A DNA stretch of 64,000 bases from contig OX439035.1 in assembly GCA_949317995.1 (NCBI GenBank), positions 1,132,681 to 1,196,680 of the forward strand, written 5' to 3'. Shown in pieces: positions 38,480 to 48,750 of the stretch. The position numbers and the translations under genes were made by a program. The notes under the pieces were generated by a model, which saw nothing but the letters and a program-made list of their open reading frames with translations, did no database searches and was not told the origin of the DNA. The stretch's first letter is position 1. Each line of letters opens with the position of its first letter. The stretch is from Acholoe squamosa. Taxonomy: Eukaryota; Annelida; Polychaeta; Phyllodocida; Polynoidae.

Positions 38480-41139
38480 GCATCACAATCACCCCACACA
38501 CCACCGTATCGTAAAGGCCTCATAATCACCCCACACACCACCATATCATAAAGGCCTCACAATCACCCCACACACCATGGTATCATAAAGGCCTCACAAT
38601 CACCCCACACACCATGGTATCATAAAGACCTCACAATCACCCCACACACCACCATATCATAAAGGCCTCACAATCACCCCACACACCTCTGTATCATAAA
38701 GGCCTCACAATCACCCCACACACCACCATATCATAAAGGCCTCACAATCACCCCATACACCACGGTATCGTAAAGGCCTCACAATCACCCCACACACCAC
38801 GGTATCGTAAAGGCCTCACAATCACCCCACACACCACGGTATCGTAAAGGCCTCACAATCACCCCACACACCACGGTATCGTAAAGGCCTCACAATCACC
38901 CCACACACCTCTGTATCATAAAGGCCTCACAATCACCCCACACACCACCATATCATAAAGGCCTCACAATCACCCCACACACCACGGTATCGTAAAGGCC
39001 TCACAATCACCCCACACACCACGGTATCGTAAAGGCCTCACAATCACCCCACACACCATGGTATCATAAAGGCCTCACAATCACCCCACACACCACGGTA
39101 TCATAAAGACCTCACAATCACCACACACACCATGGTATCATAAAGGCCTCACAATCACCCCACACACCACCGTATCATAGAGGCCTCATAATCACCCCAC
39201 ACACCACCGTATCATAAAGGCCTCACAATCACCCCACACACCACGGTATCGTAAAGGCCTCACAATCACCCCACACACCATGGTTTCATAAAGGCCTCAC
39301 AATCACCCCACACACCACCATATCATAAAGGCCTCACAATCACCCCACACACCACTATATCATAAAGGCCTCATAATCACCCCACACACCACCATATCAT
39401 AAAGGCCTCATAATCACCCCACACACCACGGTATCATAAAGGCCTCACAATCACCCCACACACCACCATATCATAAAGGCCTCATAATCACCCCACACAC
39501 CACCATATCATAAAGGCCTCATAATCACCCCACACACCACCATATCTTAAAGGCCTCACAATCACCCCACACACCACCATATCATAAAGACCTCACAATC
39601 ACCCCACACACCACCATATCATAAAGACCTCACAACACCCCACACACCACGGTATCATAAAGGCCTCATAATCACCCCACACACCATGGTATCATAAAGG
39701 CCTCACAATCACCCCACACACCACGGTATCATAAAGACCTCACAATCACCCCACACACCATGGTATCATAAAGGCCTCACAATCACCCCACACACCACCG
39801 TATCATAGAGGCCTCATAATCACCCCACACACCACCGTATCATAAAGGCCTCACAATCACCCCACACACCACCATATCTTAAAGGCCTCACAATCACCCC
39901 ACACACCACCATATCATAAAGACCTCACAATCACCCCACACACCACCATATCATAAAGACCTCACAACACCCCACACACCACGGTATCATAAAGGCCATA
40001 CAATCACCCCACACATCATGGTATCATAAAGGCCTCACAATCACCCCACACATCACGGTATCATAAAGGCCTCACAATCACCCCACACACCACCGTATCA
40101 TAAAGGCCTCATAATCACCCCACACACCACCATATCATAAAGGCCTCACAATCACCCCACACACCACAGTATCATAAAGGCCTCATAATCACCCCACACA
40201 CCACGGTATTTTAAAGGCCTCATAATCACCCCACACACCACCGTATCATAAAGGCCTCACAATCACCCCACACACCACCGTATCATAAAGGCCTCACAAT
40301 CACCCCACACACCACCATATCATAAAGGCCATACAATCACCCCACACACCATGGTATCATAAAGGCCATACAATCACCCCACACACCACCATATCATAAA
40401 GGCCATACAATCACCCCACACACCACGGTAGCGTAAAGGCCTCACAATCACCCCACACACCACCATATCATAAAGGCCTCACAATCACCCCACACACCAT
40501 GGTATCATAAAGGCCTCACAATCACCCCACACACCATGGTATCATAAAGGCCTCACAATCAGCCCACACACCACGGTATCGTAAAGGCCTCATAATCACC
40601 CCACACACCTCTGTATCATAAAGGCCTCACAATCACCCCACACACCACCATATCATAAAGGCCTCACAATCACCCCACACACCACGGTAGCGTAAAGGCC
40701 TCACAATCACCCCACACACCACCATATCATAAAGGCCATACAATCACCCCACACACCTCTGTATCATAAAGGCCTCACAATCAGCCCACACACCACGGTA
40801 TCATAAAGGCCTCACAATCACCCTACACACCACGGTATCATAAAGGCCTCACAATCACCCCACACACCACGGTAGCGTAAAGGCCTCACAATCACCCCAC
40901 ACACCACGGTAGCATAAAGGCCTCACAATCACCCCACACACCATGGTATCATAAAGGCCTCACAATCACCCCACACACCATGGTATCATAAAGGCCTCAT
41001 AATCACCCCACACACCACCATATCATAAAGGCCTCACAATCACCCCACACACCACCATATCATAAAGACCTCACAACACCCCACACACCACCATATCTTA
41101 AAGGCCTCACAATCACCCCACACACCACCGTATTATAAA
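38480..41139. repeat. 37-bp minisatellite array, about 72 copies
   Basis: The unit is AAGGCCTCACAATCACCC followed by CACACACCACGGTATCGTA. The variable slot is CACGG, CACCA, CATGG, CACCG or CTCTG, and the tail is ATCATA, ATCGTA, AGCGTA or ATCTTA. Blocks sharing the variant order around 39100-39240 and 39720-39860 show segmental duplication. The plus strand is A/C-rich. Confidence 0.97.
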
Positions 41140-42302
41140 CTAGTCAGTCTATCGGCCATGTCCTCGCAGGTCAGCACGCATGCACAGTGGGGGTTCCAGC
41201 AGAAGGAGGCTCAGTATAACGTCTACCTCAGGCACCTTAAGTACACTAAACAGTGTGTGATGGGCCTCCTTGTGCGTCATATCCACCAATTGACCCTCAC
41301 TTGCATCAAAGTAGACGTGTTACAAGTTAAAAGGTCTATAATTGTGGCAGGAGACATAAGATCAATGATTCTGGGCTAGATATAAGAAAGATTTCTTTTC
41401 ACTTTAGAAATGAGCCATAGCCTGCTCTGTTGACTTGCAAGTTGCTGCTTAATGACTTGTGATTGACCACTGTATGCCTATTGTCTGTACCCGGGGTCTG
41501 TTTTACTTGGGTTCGGTGAAACGCATCACCCATCATAGAACTGAAAACTTGTTGATTTACTTCATTGATTATATTCTCAATACATGCAAACATAGGCCTG
41601 AAAGCCATTTCCTAATATTGTACGACTTAACACACCCACTAAGATTTGAAAGCGACAAGGTTAGAGTGCTGGTTTGCAGGAAAATAACGAGGCAAAGCCT
41701 GCCCCTAGAACCATAACGGTTTTAACTGGAAATGTATGGCGAGGTTGACTTTGTATATCTCCTAAGATTTAGCAGAAGACTATTAACATGTCCACATTCT
41801 AAGCAAAGGCGTCTTGGACTGGATTGGAAAGTCTCAGAGTGCTGTTATTCCTGCATAATGCACGATCATCAGGATAAAAGCACTGTAGAGGCCAGACTCG
41901 TCAGATAATCAGAAACTACTAGGTGCAAGACTGTAATGGCATTAGACGATTGAAAGGGGTTTAGTCGTACCATCTTGAGAAATGACTTGCTGTCCTATAT
42001 TCTTATATACATTACTGTCATTACAAATAAGACTGAAGCATCTTGGTTCAATGCAAAAGACGTTCTACCTTTGACAGCAAATGTAATCACTAGCTACATC
42101 ACCGAATCCCAATGACCTTTCACCAAGGCTGGTGAATGTGACATTTGGAGGACATTCAGATAAAAGGATGGATTCAGTGCAGTGTGACACAGATTGTAGA
42201 ATGTGAATACACTGTTATCATCTACCTACCCATTCCACACTAAACCACAAAGTATTAGAGATTTATTCCCAACCCCTCTCCCTCCATCTCCCTCATTGTG
42301 AT
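41140..42302. other. Unique sequence with part of a dispersed element
   Basis: Holds ATG-initiated frames of 73 and 85 codons without recognisable domains. A segment at 41916-41983 is shared with 59.85-59.94 kb and is described separately. Confidence 0.5.
41916..41983 (+). mobile_element. Dispersed TAGTCGTACCATCTTGAGAAATG element, end fragment
   Basis: GACTGTAATGGCATTAGACG, GGTTTAGTCGTACC and ATCTTGAGAAATG match the reverse complement of 59848-59940 (GGCTGTAATGGCATTATAAG, GGTATAGTCATACC, ATCTTGAGAAATG). The terminal motif recurs inverted at 59061 and 59214. It looks like the end of a non-autonomous transposon. The full extent is unclear. Confidence 0.5.
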
Positions 42303-42519
42303 CACTGTAAAAACCAACTGTTGAATCTACCAGGGATCCTCGTAAAACTGAACAGTGAACCACCGTAATATCTGTATTGCAGTGAAGAAGTGTAGCTTTT
42401 ACAAGAAGCCCCAGGTGGCAGTACGGAGGTACAAGGAATATCTGTTAAAATAAAGGTGGATCTCTGGCAACTTTGGGAAAAGGATTCTGTCGTTATTCTG
42501 ACAACATTTTTTTACAGTG
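42303..42519 (+). mobile_element. CACTGTAAAAA MITE, copy 3 (217 bp, both ends intact)
   Basis: Starts CACTGTAAAAACCAACTG and ends TTTTTTTACAGTG, with AT on both sides (possible 2-bp target duplication). The interior matches copy 1 nearly base for base over most of its length. It does not code for protein. Confidence 0.85.
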
Positions 42520-43478
42520 ATCCTAAACTCACACAATTGTATATGTACCTCACATAAATCTAATCGGACCGAATCCATGACTGTCAGAGTAAAGATGGCA
42601 GCTTCTTTGTCAGACAGTCTCCATCGTCCATCAGATAAACATTTCTTTGGTCCAATATTGGTATCTTGCAACATAATTTGAAGAGAAAATTCCTTCGATT
42701 TTATTTCATTTAATGATAAACTACTAAGATGGACGTGCGATGTCTTGATATTAGTGAAATACAGATATTTCTTTCACGACGATGAGGATATTTGTAGCAG
42801 GGGTCTTTAAATCAACCTCTGTAGACATCAAACAATCTGCCACCCACCCATATCGCACCACTCTATAAGTACTACGCCTAGGCCTAAAATAACCCGGGGG
42901 CTGTTGCGAAAAGATTGGGATATGATCCTGTCTGAAGTGTTATTCCCAAAATGAAAATAACTGACCTCAGGGAATCGATTCCCTGTTGGGTTACCAAAGG
43001 ATAATTGGTCATGGAAGGGGTTTATGGGTGGTCAGGAATTGGTGAATGCTTCCCAATTGAGAACCAATTCCCAGCTAGTTCCTTTGTCCGATTCCCTGGC
43101 CTATGGGAAGTGTTCAGGTGGAACCAGTGCCCCCAATGCAGTCTGATTCAGAGCAAGTCAATGCCGTTACAGTATAAGGTGGGAATATTTTCTCTCTGGG
43201 TGGAGAATTGGGGGAACTGAAAGGAGTGTTAGCTACAGTGAAAATCCAAATCCTGCAACAGTCTCCTGGTACACTAAATCAGCCCCCTGTCACCCTCCCC
43301 CCTCTATACCTGCCCCTTCCATACTACCCCTGTACACCTCCCTGGGAGCTATTCTCTGCGGCTATTCGTCAATTGTCAGTTTGATATCAGGTTTGTATCA
43401 AACCGACCGTTTGAAGTTGTCACCTTCAAAGGTTTTCCGATCCACCCCTGTTTGCCAATCTTGAATGTATTAACCCTA
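42520..43478. other. Unique spacer
   Basis: No gene recognised. It includes a C-rich stretch near 43280-43340. A 91-codon minus frame (42399-42674) overlaps the MITE and is not convincing. Confidence 0.5.
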
Positions 43479-44120
43479 TAAGGACAGGCGGCAGATTGTA
43501 TCCTGTATTTTACATATTTACTCTGTAAGGGCCAACAGCAGATCATATTTTACATATATTAACCCTATAAGGACAGGCGGCAGATCGTGTCCTGTATTTT
43601 ACATATTTACCCTATAAGGGCCAACAGCAGATCATATTTTACATATATTAACCCTATAAGGACAGGCGGCAGATTGTATCCTGTATTTTACATATATTAA
43701 CCCTATAAGGACAGGCGGCAGATTGTGTCCTGTATTTTACATATATTAACCCTATAAGGACAGGCGGCAGATTGTATCCTGTATTTTACATATATTAACC
43801 CTATAAGGACAGGCGGCAGATTGTATCCTGTATTTTACATATTTACCCTGTAAGGGCCAACAGCAGATCATATTTTACATATATTAACCCTATAAGGACA
43901 GGCGGCAGATTGTATCCTGTATTTTACATATTTACCCTGTAAGGGCCAACAGCAGATCATATTTTACATATATTAACCCTATAAGGACAGGCGGCAGATT
44001 GTGTCCTGTATTTTACATATTTACCCTGTAAGGGCCAACAGCAGATCATATTTTACATATATTAACCCTATACGGACAGGCGGCAGATTGTGTCCTGTAT
44101 TTTACATATTTACCCTGTAC
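43479..44120. repeat. Composite array of 49-bp (A) and 40-bp (B) monomers
   Basis: Monomer A starts ATTAACCCTATAAGGACAGG and ends ATTTTACATAT. Monomer B starts TTACCCTGTAAGGGCCAAC and ends ATTTTACATAT. They are related to each other and are ordered A B A B A A A A B A B A B A. The start of A (TTAACCCTATAAGG) resembles the end of a TTAA-targeting transposon. The array lies immediately 3' of the truncated pol gene. Confidence 0.93.
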
Positions 44121-44238
44121 ATAGTTTTCTTGATTGGTAGCAATTTGGAGGAGAAGGGGTCATTTTGATCAGACATGAGCATACATGAAAACTGAATGGT
44201 TTACCAATATTGTCTTTATAAAATTACGGCTAAATCCT

Positions 44239-46077
44239 TTACTTAAAGTTGGCAGAGACCTTTGTGGGAGATGGTTGTAGTCCCATGGGTGTGACTCTCA
44301 TTCCCAAGAAGTCTATTCTGTCTATGAAGTATTCACATTTTGATTTCTTCAGTTTGAGTTTACCAACTCTTAAGCTGTTGAACACATCTTCCAGGTCATG
44401 GAAGTGTTGTTCGATTGATGGTGATAATACCAATATGTCATCTAGGTATGGTAGGGCACATTTGTATTTGAGTTTGTTCAGAATTAATGTGACTAGATGG
44501 CAGAATCTCGCAGGTGCGGTCGCTAAACCCATCGGCATCCTTTCGTAGACATATTTTTTGTCATTTGCTATGAATGCGGTTTTATGCTGGTCCTCCTGTC
44601 TTATAGGAATTTGAAAAAATCCCTGTTGGGCATCAAGCTTACTGAATACTCTTGGTCTGAGTGACCCTATCATGTCTAGAGTGTCATCGGCCCGGGGTGT
44701 AGATAAGGCTTGATTTATCGTGTTCTGGTTCAAATAACAAAAATCTGTGACGAGCCTATGGCCTCCCGATGATTTTTGTACTAAAAAGGATCTGGAAGCC
44801 CAGGGGCCCTCAGCACATTCTCTCAGAATGCCCTGTTGTACTAGCCTTTCACACTCTTCCCCTATTGCTGCCTGTTTTTCTGGTGTTTGTCTATATGGTA
44901 GGAAATGACATGGTACTGCCTCAGGTTTTACATGTATTGAGTGGGTATACAGGTGTGTAGCACCAATGTCTCCATCTTTTCCTACAAATACATCATCATA
45001 CTTGGTCAGCAGTGATTCTAATCTATCATGCTGATCTTTGGATGTGAGCACAGATTTTGGTGGAACATTCTCCTCCAATTCTGGCTCGAGGTCATGTGCC
45101 TCACTATGTATAGCAGCTATTTCAGAGAGTCTGATTGAGTTGGGTTCAGGGTCAGCATATGTGGACTCACAGTCTGAGTCTGTGTCACTGAATTGAGTTA
45201 CATCCTCAGGCCGTATGGCTGAGATGGATTGATCAGTGTGTGGGGTAGTGTCTGACACCTGTTGAGGTTTTTCTAAATCAGATTCCTTGACTTCCTGAAA
45301 TAGAGCTATGATGGCACCCTTTTTGATTTTATGTGGGCGCCTGCTGGTGTTGAGTAACACTAGGGGATGTTTGTTATTTTCCCTGGGGATTACTGCTGCC
45401 CTTTGAACTAGATATGGGGCATTGTTATTTCTTTGGAGGTTATCTACTACTCCAGTTTTGCCTTGCAGTGATTGAGTAGATGTGACTTTACCCAATACTG
45501 CAAGTTCAGAAAATGGAGGGATGGTAAAATCCCTCACTGCCCTAATGGGTTTGAGAATTTGTTCAGGATCAACATTAAATTCAATTTGAGATTTTGTAGT
45601 GCTTAAGAAATCTGTGCCGAGTACAACGGGCTGTGTGAGGTTGGGTATTACAGCAAATTGGTATTGGAATCTGACACCTTGGATTCTAAAGTTCAGCATA
45701 GCTGAATGTCTAACATGACACACCGATCCATCTGCCAAATGGATGTTGATTTTAGATTTCCTCAGTTGGATATGGAATCTCTTTTGGAGATCCATGAGGA
45801 ATGATTGTCTGACACAGGTGATAGTAGCACCTGTATCAACCAAACATTGTACATCTGAAACATCATATAGATTTGCATTGATACAGCCATTTTGAAGAAG
45901 TACAATAGAAAGCTTGGTACTCTCACCTGTATCCTTTGATGATGAATCTGGTGGGGTGATGTGTATCACTGATGGACGTCTCTGTCTGTTAGATGGTAGA
46001 TTGGCACTAGCAATTGTCTCTGGTTGGATCTTTGTTAATCCTGATTGATTGTTTGTATTTGGGGTGTCACAGCGCAC
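44239..46077 (-). CDS. pol: Ty3/gypsy-type pol fragment: aspartic protease and reverse transcriptase (612 codons, 3'-truncated)
   Basis: The protease active site LVDTGAT is at residues 79-85, with the second conserved motif VLGTDFL at 152-158. A poorly conserved linker precedes the reverse transcriptase at about 415-612. RT landmarks are LVTDFCYLN (442-450), FSKLDAQQGFFQI (first catalytic Asp, 482), MGLATAPARF, the catalytic YLDD (544-547) and FLGMRV (590-595). The frame stops just after GLQPSPTKV, where family members continue into connection, RNase H and integrase; none of these is visible downstream. It is therefore a truncated copy with its two visible catalytic centres intact. The first codon in the open frame here is GTG, and the frame is open well upstream through the end of gag, so expression by frameshifting is more likely than a separate start. 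I cannot tell whether it is active, decaying or retained for host use. Confidence 0.93.
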   Translation of the reverse strand: MRCDTPNTNNQSGLTKIQPETIASANLPSNRQRRPSVIHITPPDSSSKDTGESTKLSIVLLQNGCINANLYDVSDVQCLVDTGATITCVRQSFLMDLQKRFHIQLRKSKINIHLADGSVCHVRHSAMLNFRIQGVRFQYQFAVIPNLTQPVVLGTDFLSTTKSQIEFNVDPEQILKPIRAVRDFTIPPFSELAVLGKVTSTQSLQGKTGVVDNLQRNNNAPYLVQRAAVIPRENNKHPLVLLNTSRRPHKIKKGAIIALFQEVKESDLEKPQQVSDTTPHTDQSISAIRPEDVTQFSDTDSDCESTYADPEPNSIRLSEIAAIHSEAHDLEPELEENVPPKSVLTSKDQHDRLESLLTKYDDVFVGKDGDIGATHLYTHSIHVKPEAVPCHFLPYRQTPEKQAAIGEECERLVQQGILRECAEGPWASRSFLVQKSSGGHRLVTDFCYLNQNTINQALSTPRADDTLDMIGSLRPRVFSKLDAQQGFFQIPIRQEDQHKTAFIANDKKYVYERMPMGLATAPARFCHLVTLILNKLKYKCALPYLDDILVLSPSIEQHFHDLEDVFNSLRVGKLKLKKSKCEYFIDRIDFLGMRVTPMGLQPSPTKVSANFK

Positions 46078-46100
46078 TGGCCCATCGGCACTGTGACATC

Positions 46101-48182
46101 CTAGTTTTCCTGGTTCTGTGGGGTGGCTGAGATGCTTGCCACCAGGAGCTTGGAGATTTGATCCATTACATGAGGTGGTATTTGGGGGTTACTGTGTTGG
46201 TTCCCCTGGTAACCTCTTGTGTCAGGTTTGTAATCCTCCTGGCGTGAGTTGGAACCCTGGTTATATTGACCAGAGTTGCTGTATTGACCAGAGTTGTTGG
46301 ATCCCTGGTTGTTGTGGGACCCAGAGTTGTTGTAGGATCCACTGTTGTAGTTCCTATGTGGGCTATGGCTTCTACTGTTGGATCCTTGATTATAGGATCC
46401 AGAGTTGTAGCTTCTATGTGGACTATGGCTTCTACTGTTGGATCCTTGATTATAGGATCCAGAGTTGTTTGAACCCTGGCTGTTGTTGTAGGATCCAGAG
46501 TTGTTGTAGGATCCAGAGTTGTAGTTCCTATGTGGACTATGGCTCCTACTGTTGGATCCTTGATTATTATAGGATCTGCCATTACTTGGGGTTCTGTCTC
46601 TCCTATCACTGTATGAAGAGTTACCATTGTTGGAGTTGGAAGAGCTGTTGTCTTTCCTACTGTTGTGACCCCCCCGGTTGTTGTTGTTGCCCCCTCTACC
46701 TCTACCTCTATTGGATTGGTAGTTGGGGTCATAGTTGTTTCCTCTATATCTACCGGTAGGGTCTCTTGATGTAACCTTAGCTTCCTGTTGCCTTACATGG
46801 GCACTAGACATTAGGTTAACATCTTCATCTGCACTAGTGCTGATTTCCTGGACCTTTTTCTTAGTAGGCTGCGGGTTAGACTCCGCATCCCTTACCTTCC
46901 TAGATCTTTCTTGGGTCTCAACCTCTAAGGCTAGGTCTAGGGCTTGGTCAAAAGAGTCTATTTTCTTGTTCTCAAGAGCCACAGAGATCCAGGGCCTCAT
47001 GCCTTGGGTAAATGCCTTGCTTAGGATTTCATCGCTTTGGCGTTGGGCATTACACACTTTCCTGAGATGGCATGCATAGTCTAGGACAGGTTCATCTACC
47101 TTTTGTGCACGGAGTGCTGTCCTTGAGATGATATTGTCTCGAGTAGCAAAATACTCTTTTAATTTATTCACTACATTGGTCCATGTCAACATATCAGGTG
47201 TGGCACTTTCCCTGAAGGATTCAAACCAAGCTAGTGCTTGTCCTTCAAGGTACTTGGGTAAATATGTCACCATGGTGTCACTGTCTGTTACTTTGTACTT
47301 ATCCTTCAGATATTCTGGGAATTTGTGATCAATAAATAATGCTGTTGACATGAGTGGTGATGGGTGTGAGAAAGCTTTGGGTTTTGTTACCTCATGTAGC
47401 CTGATCTTTCTGTCGTCCTGTTGTTTTCTGTCTATGAGTTTGGTCATGTTGGACACCATGGAGATTATGATGTCATCCTTGGATCCAGAGGCAGATGGTG
47501 TGACAACAGGTGTGATGGCTGGTGTGGAAGGCTGTGGGGTCTGGGATGATACCATCTTCATGAGATCTGCTATCTGTTGTTGTTGTCTCTCTAGGGACTT
47601 CCGCTGATCTTCCATGGCCTTCTGTTGAGCATCTATTGCTGCATTCCTCTCTGCCAGTTGTTGGTTGAGGATCCTCTCCCTTTCCTCCTGCTGGGACTTG
47701 TTGGTCTCTAGGGCAGTAACTGCATCTTGGATGGCCTTCTCATAGGCCCTTATCTTCTCAGCTGTCTGATTAGGTTGGGGGCCTTCATCGGTGTCCATGA
47801 TGGAGGGTGTGGGAGAAGTGTCTCTGGAGGAGTGGCTGTCAAAGGCCGGAGCTGGGGTGGAGGATCTAGATGAGGGTGTGGATCCACCCCCTGAGGCAGA
47901 TCCTTCTTCCCCTGAGGTAGATAGCGTGAGTTGAGCGTCCTGTAGAGATCCCTGGGAAATGTTGGATCCCTGAGAACTGGTTGTTCCCTGAGTAGACAGG
48001 GTGGGTGGTGCGGGGTCTACTGAGTGTGGGTCTGTTGTACTGGAGGCTGGTTTGCCTCCTGTGGGCCTCCTAGATCTAGGTGGGAGGGAGACCTCTTCAA
48101 CAGGCCCCTGACTACGTAAGGTCTTTGTGTGTTGTTCTGCCAGCTTGACTGATAAGACCTTGATGTGTGGGGTGGACCTCAC
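46101..48182 (-). CDS. gag: Retrotransposon Gag (about 693 codons), no zinc knuckle
   Basis: The N-terminal 130 residues are Ser/Thr/Pro-rich. A strongly predicted coiled coil (Gln/Glu/Arg-rich heptads) spans about 140-212. The retrotransposon Gag capsid-like domain covers roughly 265-430, with YLEGQALAWFESF at 311-323 and LTWTNVVNKLKEYF near 332-345. The C-terminal 210 residues are Asn/Ser/Gly/Arg-rich, with an RG block (GRYRG, NRGRGRGG, 478-498). SNSRSHSPHR occurs three times (543, 581, 601). Only two cysteines are present (371, 377), so the usual CCHC knuckle is missing and RNA binding may rest on the RG/SR-like tail. The frame begins at a GTG inside a 22-bp repeat. The first ATG is codon 129 (position 47798), so the true start is unclear. 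Confidence 0.92.
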   Translation of the reverse strand: MRSTPHIKVLSVKLAEQHTKTLRSQGPVEEVSLPPRSRRPTGGKPASSTTDPHSVDPAPPTLSTQGTTSSQGSNISQGSLQDAQLTLSTSGEEGSASGGGSTPSSRSSTPAPAFDSHSSRDTSPTPSIMDTDEGPQPNQTAEKIRAYEKAIQDAVTALETNKSQQEERERILNQQLAERNAAIDAQQKAMEDQRKSLERQQQQIADLMKMVSSQTPQPSTPAITPVVTPSASGSKDDIIISMVSNMTKLIDRKQQDDRKIRLHEVTKPKAFSHPSPLMSTALFIDHKFPEYLKDKYKVTDSDTMVTYLPKYLEGQALAWFESFRESATPDMLTWTNVVNKLKEYFATRDNIISRTALRAQKVDEPVLDYACHLRKVCNAQRQSDEILSKAFTQGMRPWISVALENKKIDSFDQALDLALEVETQERSRKVRDAESNPQPTKKKVQEISTSADEDVNLMSSAHVRQQEAKVTSRDPTGRYRGNNYDPNYQSNRGRGRGGNNNNRGGHNSRKDNSSSNSNNGNSSYSDRRDRTPSNGRSYNNQGSNSRSHSPHRNYNSGSYNNSGSYNNSQGSNNSGSYNQGSNSRSHSPHRSYNSGSYNQGSNSRSHSPHRNYNSGSYNNSGSHNNQGSNNSGQYSNSGQYNQGSNSRQEDYKPDTRGYQGNQHSNPQIPPHVMDQISKLLVASISATPQNQEN
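46104..46110 (-). promoter_or_regulatory. Possible -1 frameshift site GGAAAAC at the gag stop
   Basis: In the gag frame the last codons are CAG GAA AAC TAG. Shifting back one base gives GGA AAA CTA, which is the open pol frame. AAAAC is a normal A-site slippery tetrad context, but the P-site part (GGA rather than three identical bases) is not canonical. I did not identify a downstream pseudoknot. Confidence 0.45.
46240..46580. repeat. In-frame internal repeat within gag
   Basis: A module of about 60 bp (plus-strand GGACTATGGCTTCTACTG, GGATCCTTGATTATAGG, GGATCCAGAGTTGTAG) is repeated two to three times, with shorter GGATCCAGAGTTGTTG pieces. It encodes the repeated SNSRSHSPHR-YNSGSYN segments. 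All length changes are multiples of three, so the gag frame is preserved. Confidence 0.85.
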
Positions 48183-48750
48183 TGACGTGTGGGAGACCTC
48201 ACTGACGTGTGGGAGACCTCACTGACGTGTGGGAGACCTCGCTGACGTGTGGGAGACCTCGCTGACGTGTGGGAGACCTCGCTGACGTGTGGGAGACCTC
48301 GCTGACGTGTGGGAGACCTCGCTGACGTGTGGGAGACCTCACTGACGTGTGGGAGACCTCACTGACGTGTGGGAGACCTCACTGATGTGTGGGAGATCTC
48401 ACTGATCGTGTGGGAGATCTCCTTGGTGTGTGGGAGATCTCACTGGTATGTGGGAGATCTCACTGATCGTGTGGGAGATCTCCTTGGTGTGTGGGAGATC
48501 TCACTGGTATGTGGGAGATCTCACTGATGTGTGGGAGATCTTACTGATGTGTGGGAGATCTCATTGATGTGTGGGAGATCTCACTGATGTGTGGGAGATC
48601 TCACTGATATGTGGAAGATCTCACTGATCGTGTGGGAGATCTCCTTGGTGTGTGGGAGATCTCACTGGTATGTGGGAGATCTCACTGATGTGTGGGAGAT
48701 CTTACTGTTGTGTGAGAGATCTCATTGATGTGTGGGAGATCTCATTGGTG
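48174..48750. repeat. 22-bp minisatellite array upstream of gag, about 26 copies
   Basis: The plus-strand unit is GACCTCACTGACGTGTGGG plus AGA in the gag-proximal half. It changes to GATCTCACTGATGTGTGGG plus AGA in the distal half, with interspersed TCACTGATCGTG and TCCTTGGTGTG variants. The gag frame starts inside the first unit. An in-frame TGA about 13 codons further upstream closes it. The position corresponds to the retroelement's leader. Confidence 0.95.

Noticed and set aside
41158..41379. 73-codon ATG-initiated plus frame
   Set aside because: Length is expected by chance and no motif or splice context supports it.
46166..46759. Overlapping frames of 188 (minus) and 213 (plus) codons inside gag
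   Set aside because: Low-complexity shadows of the repeated gag tail in other frames.
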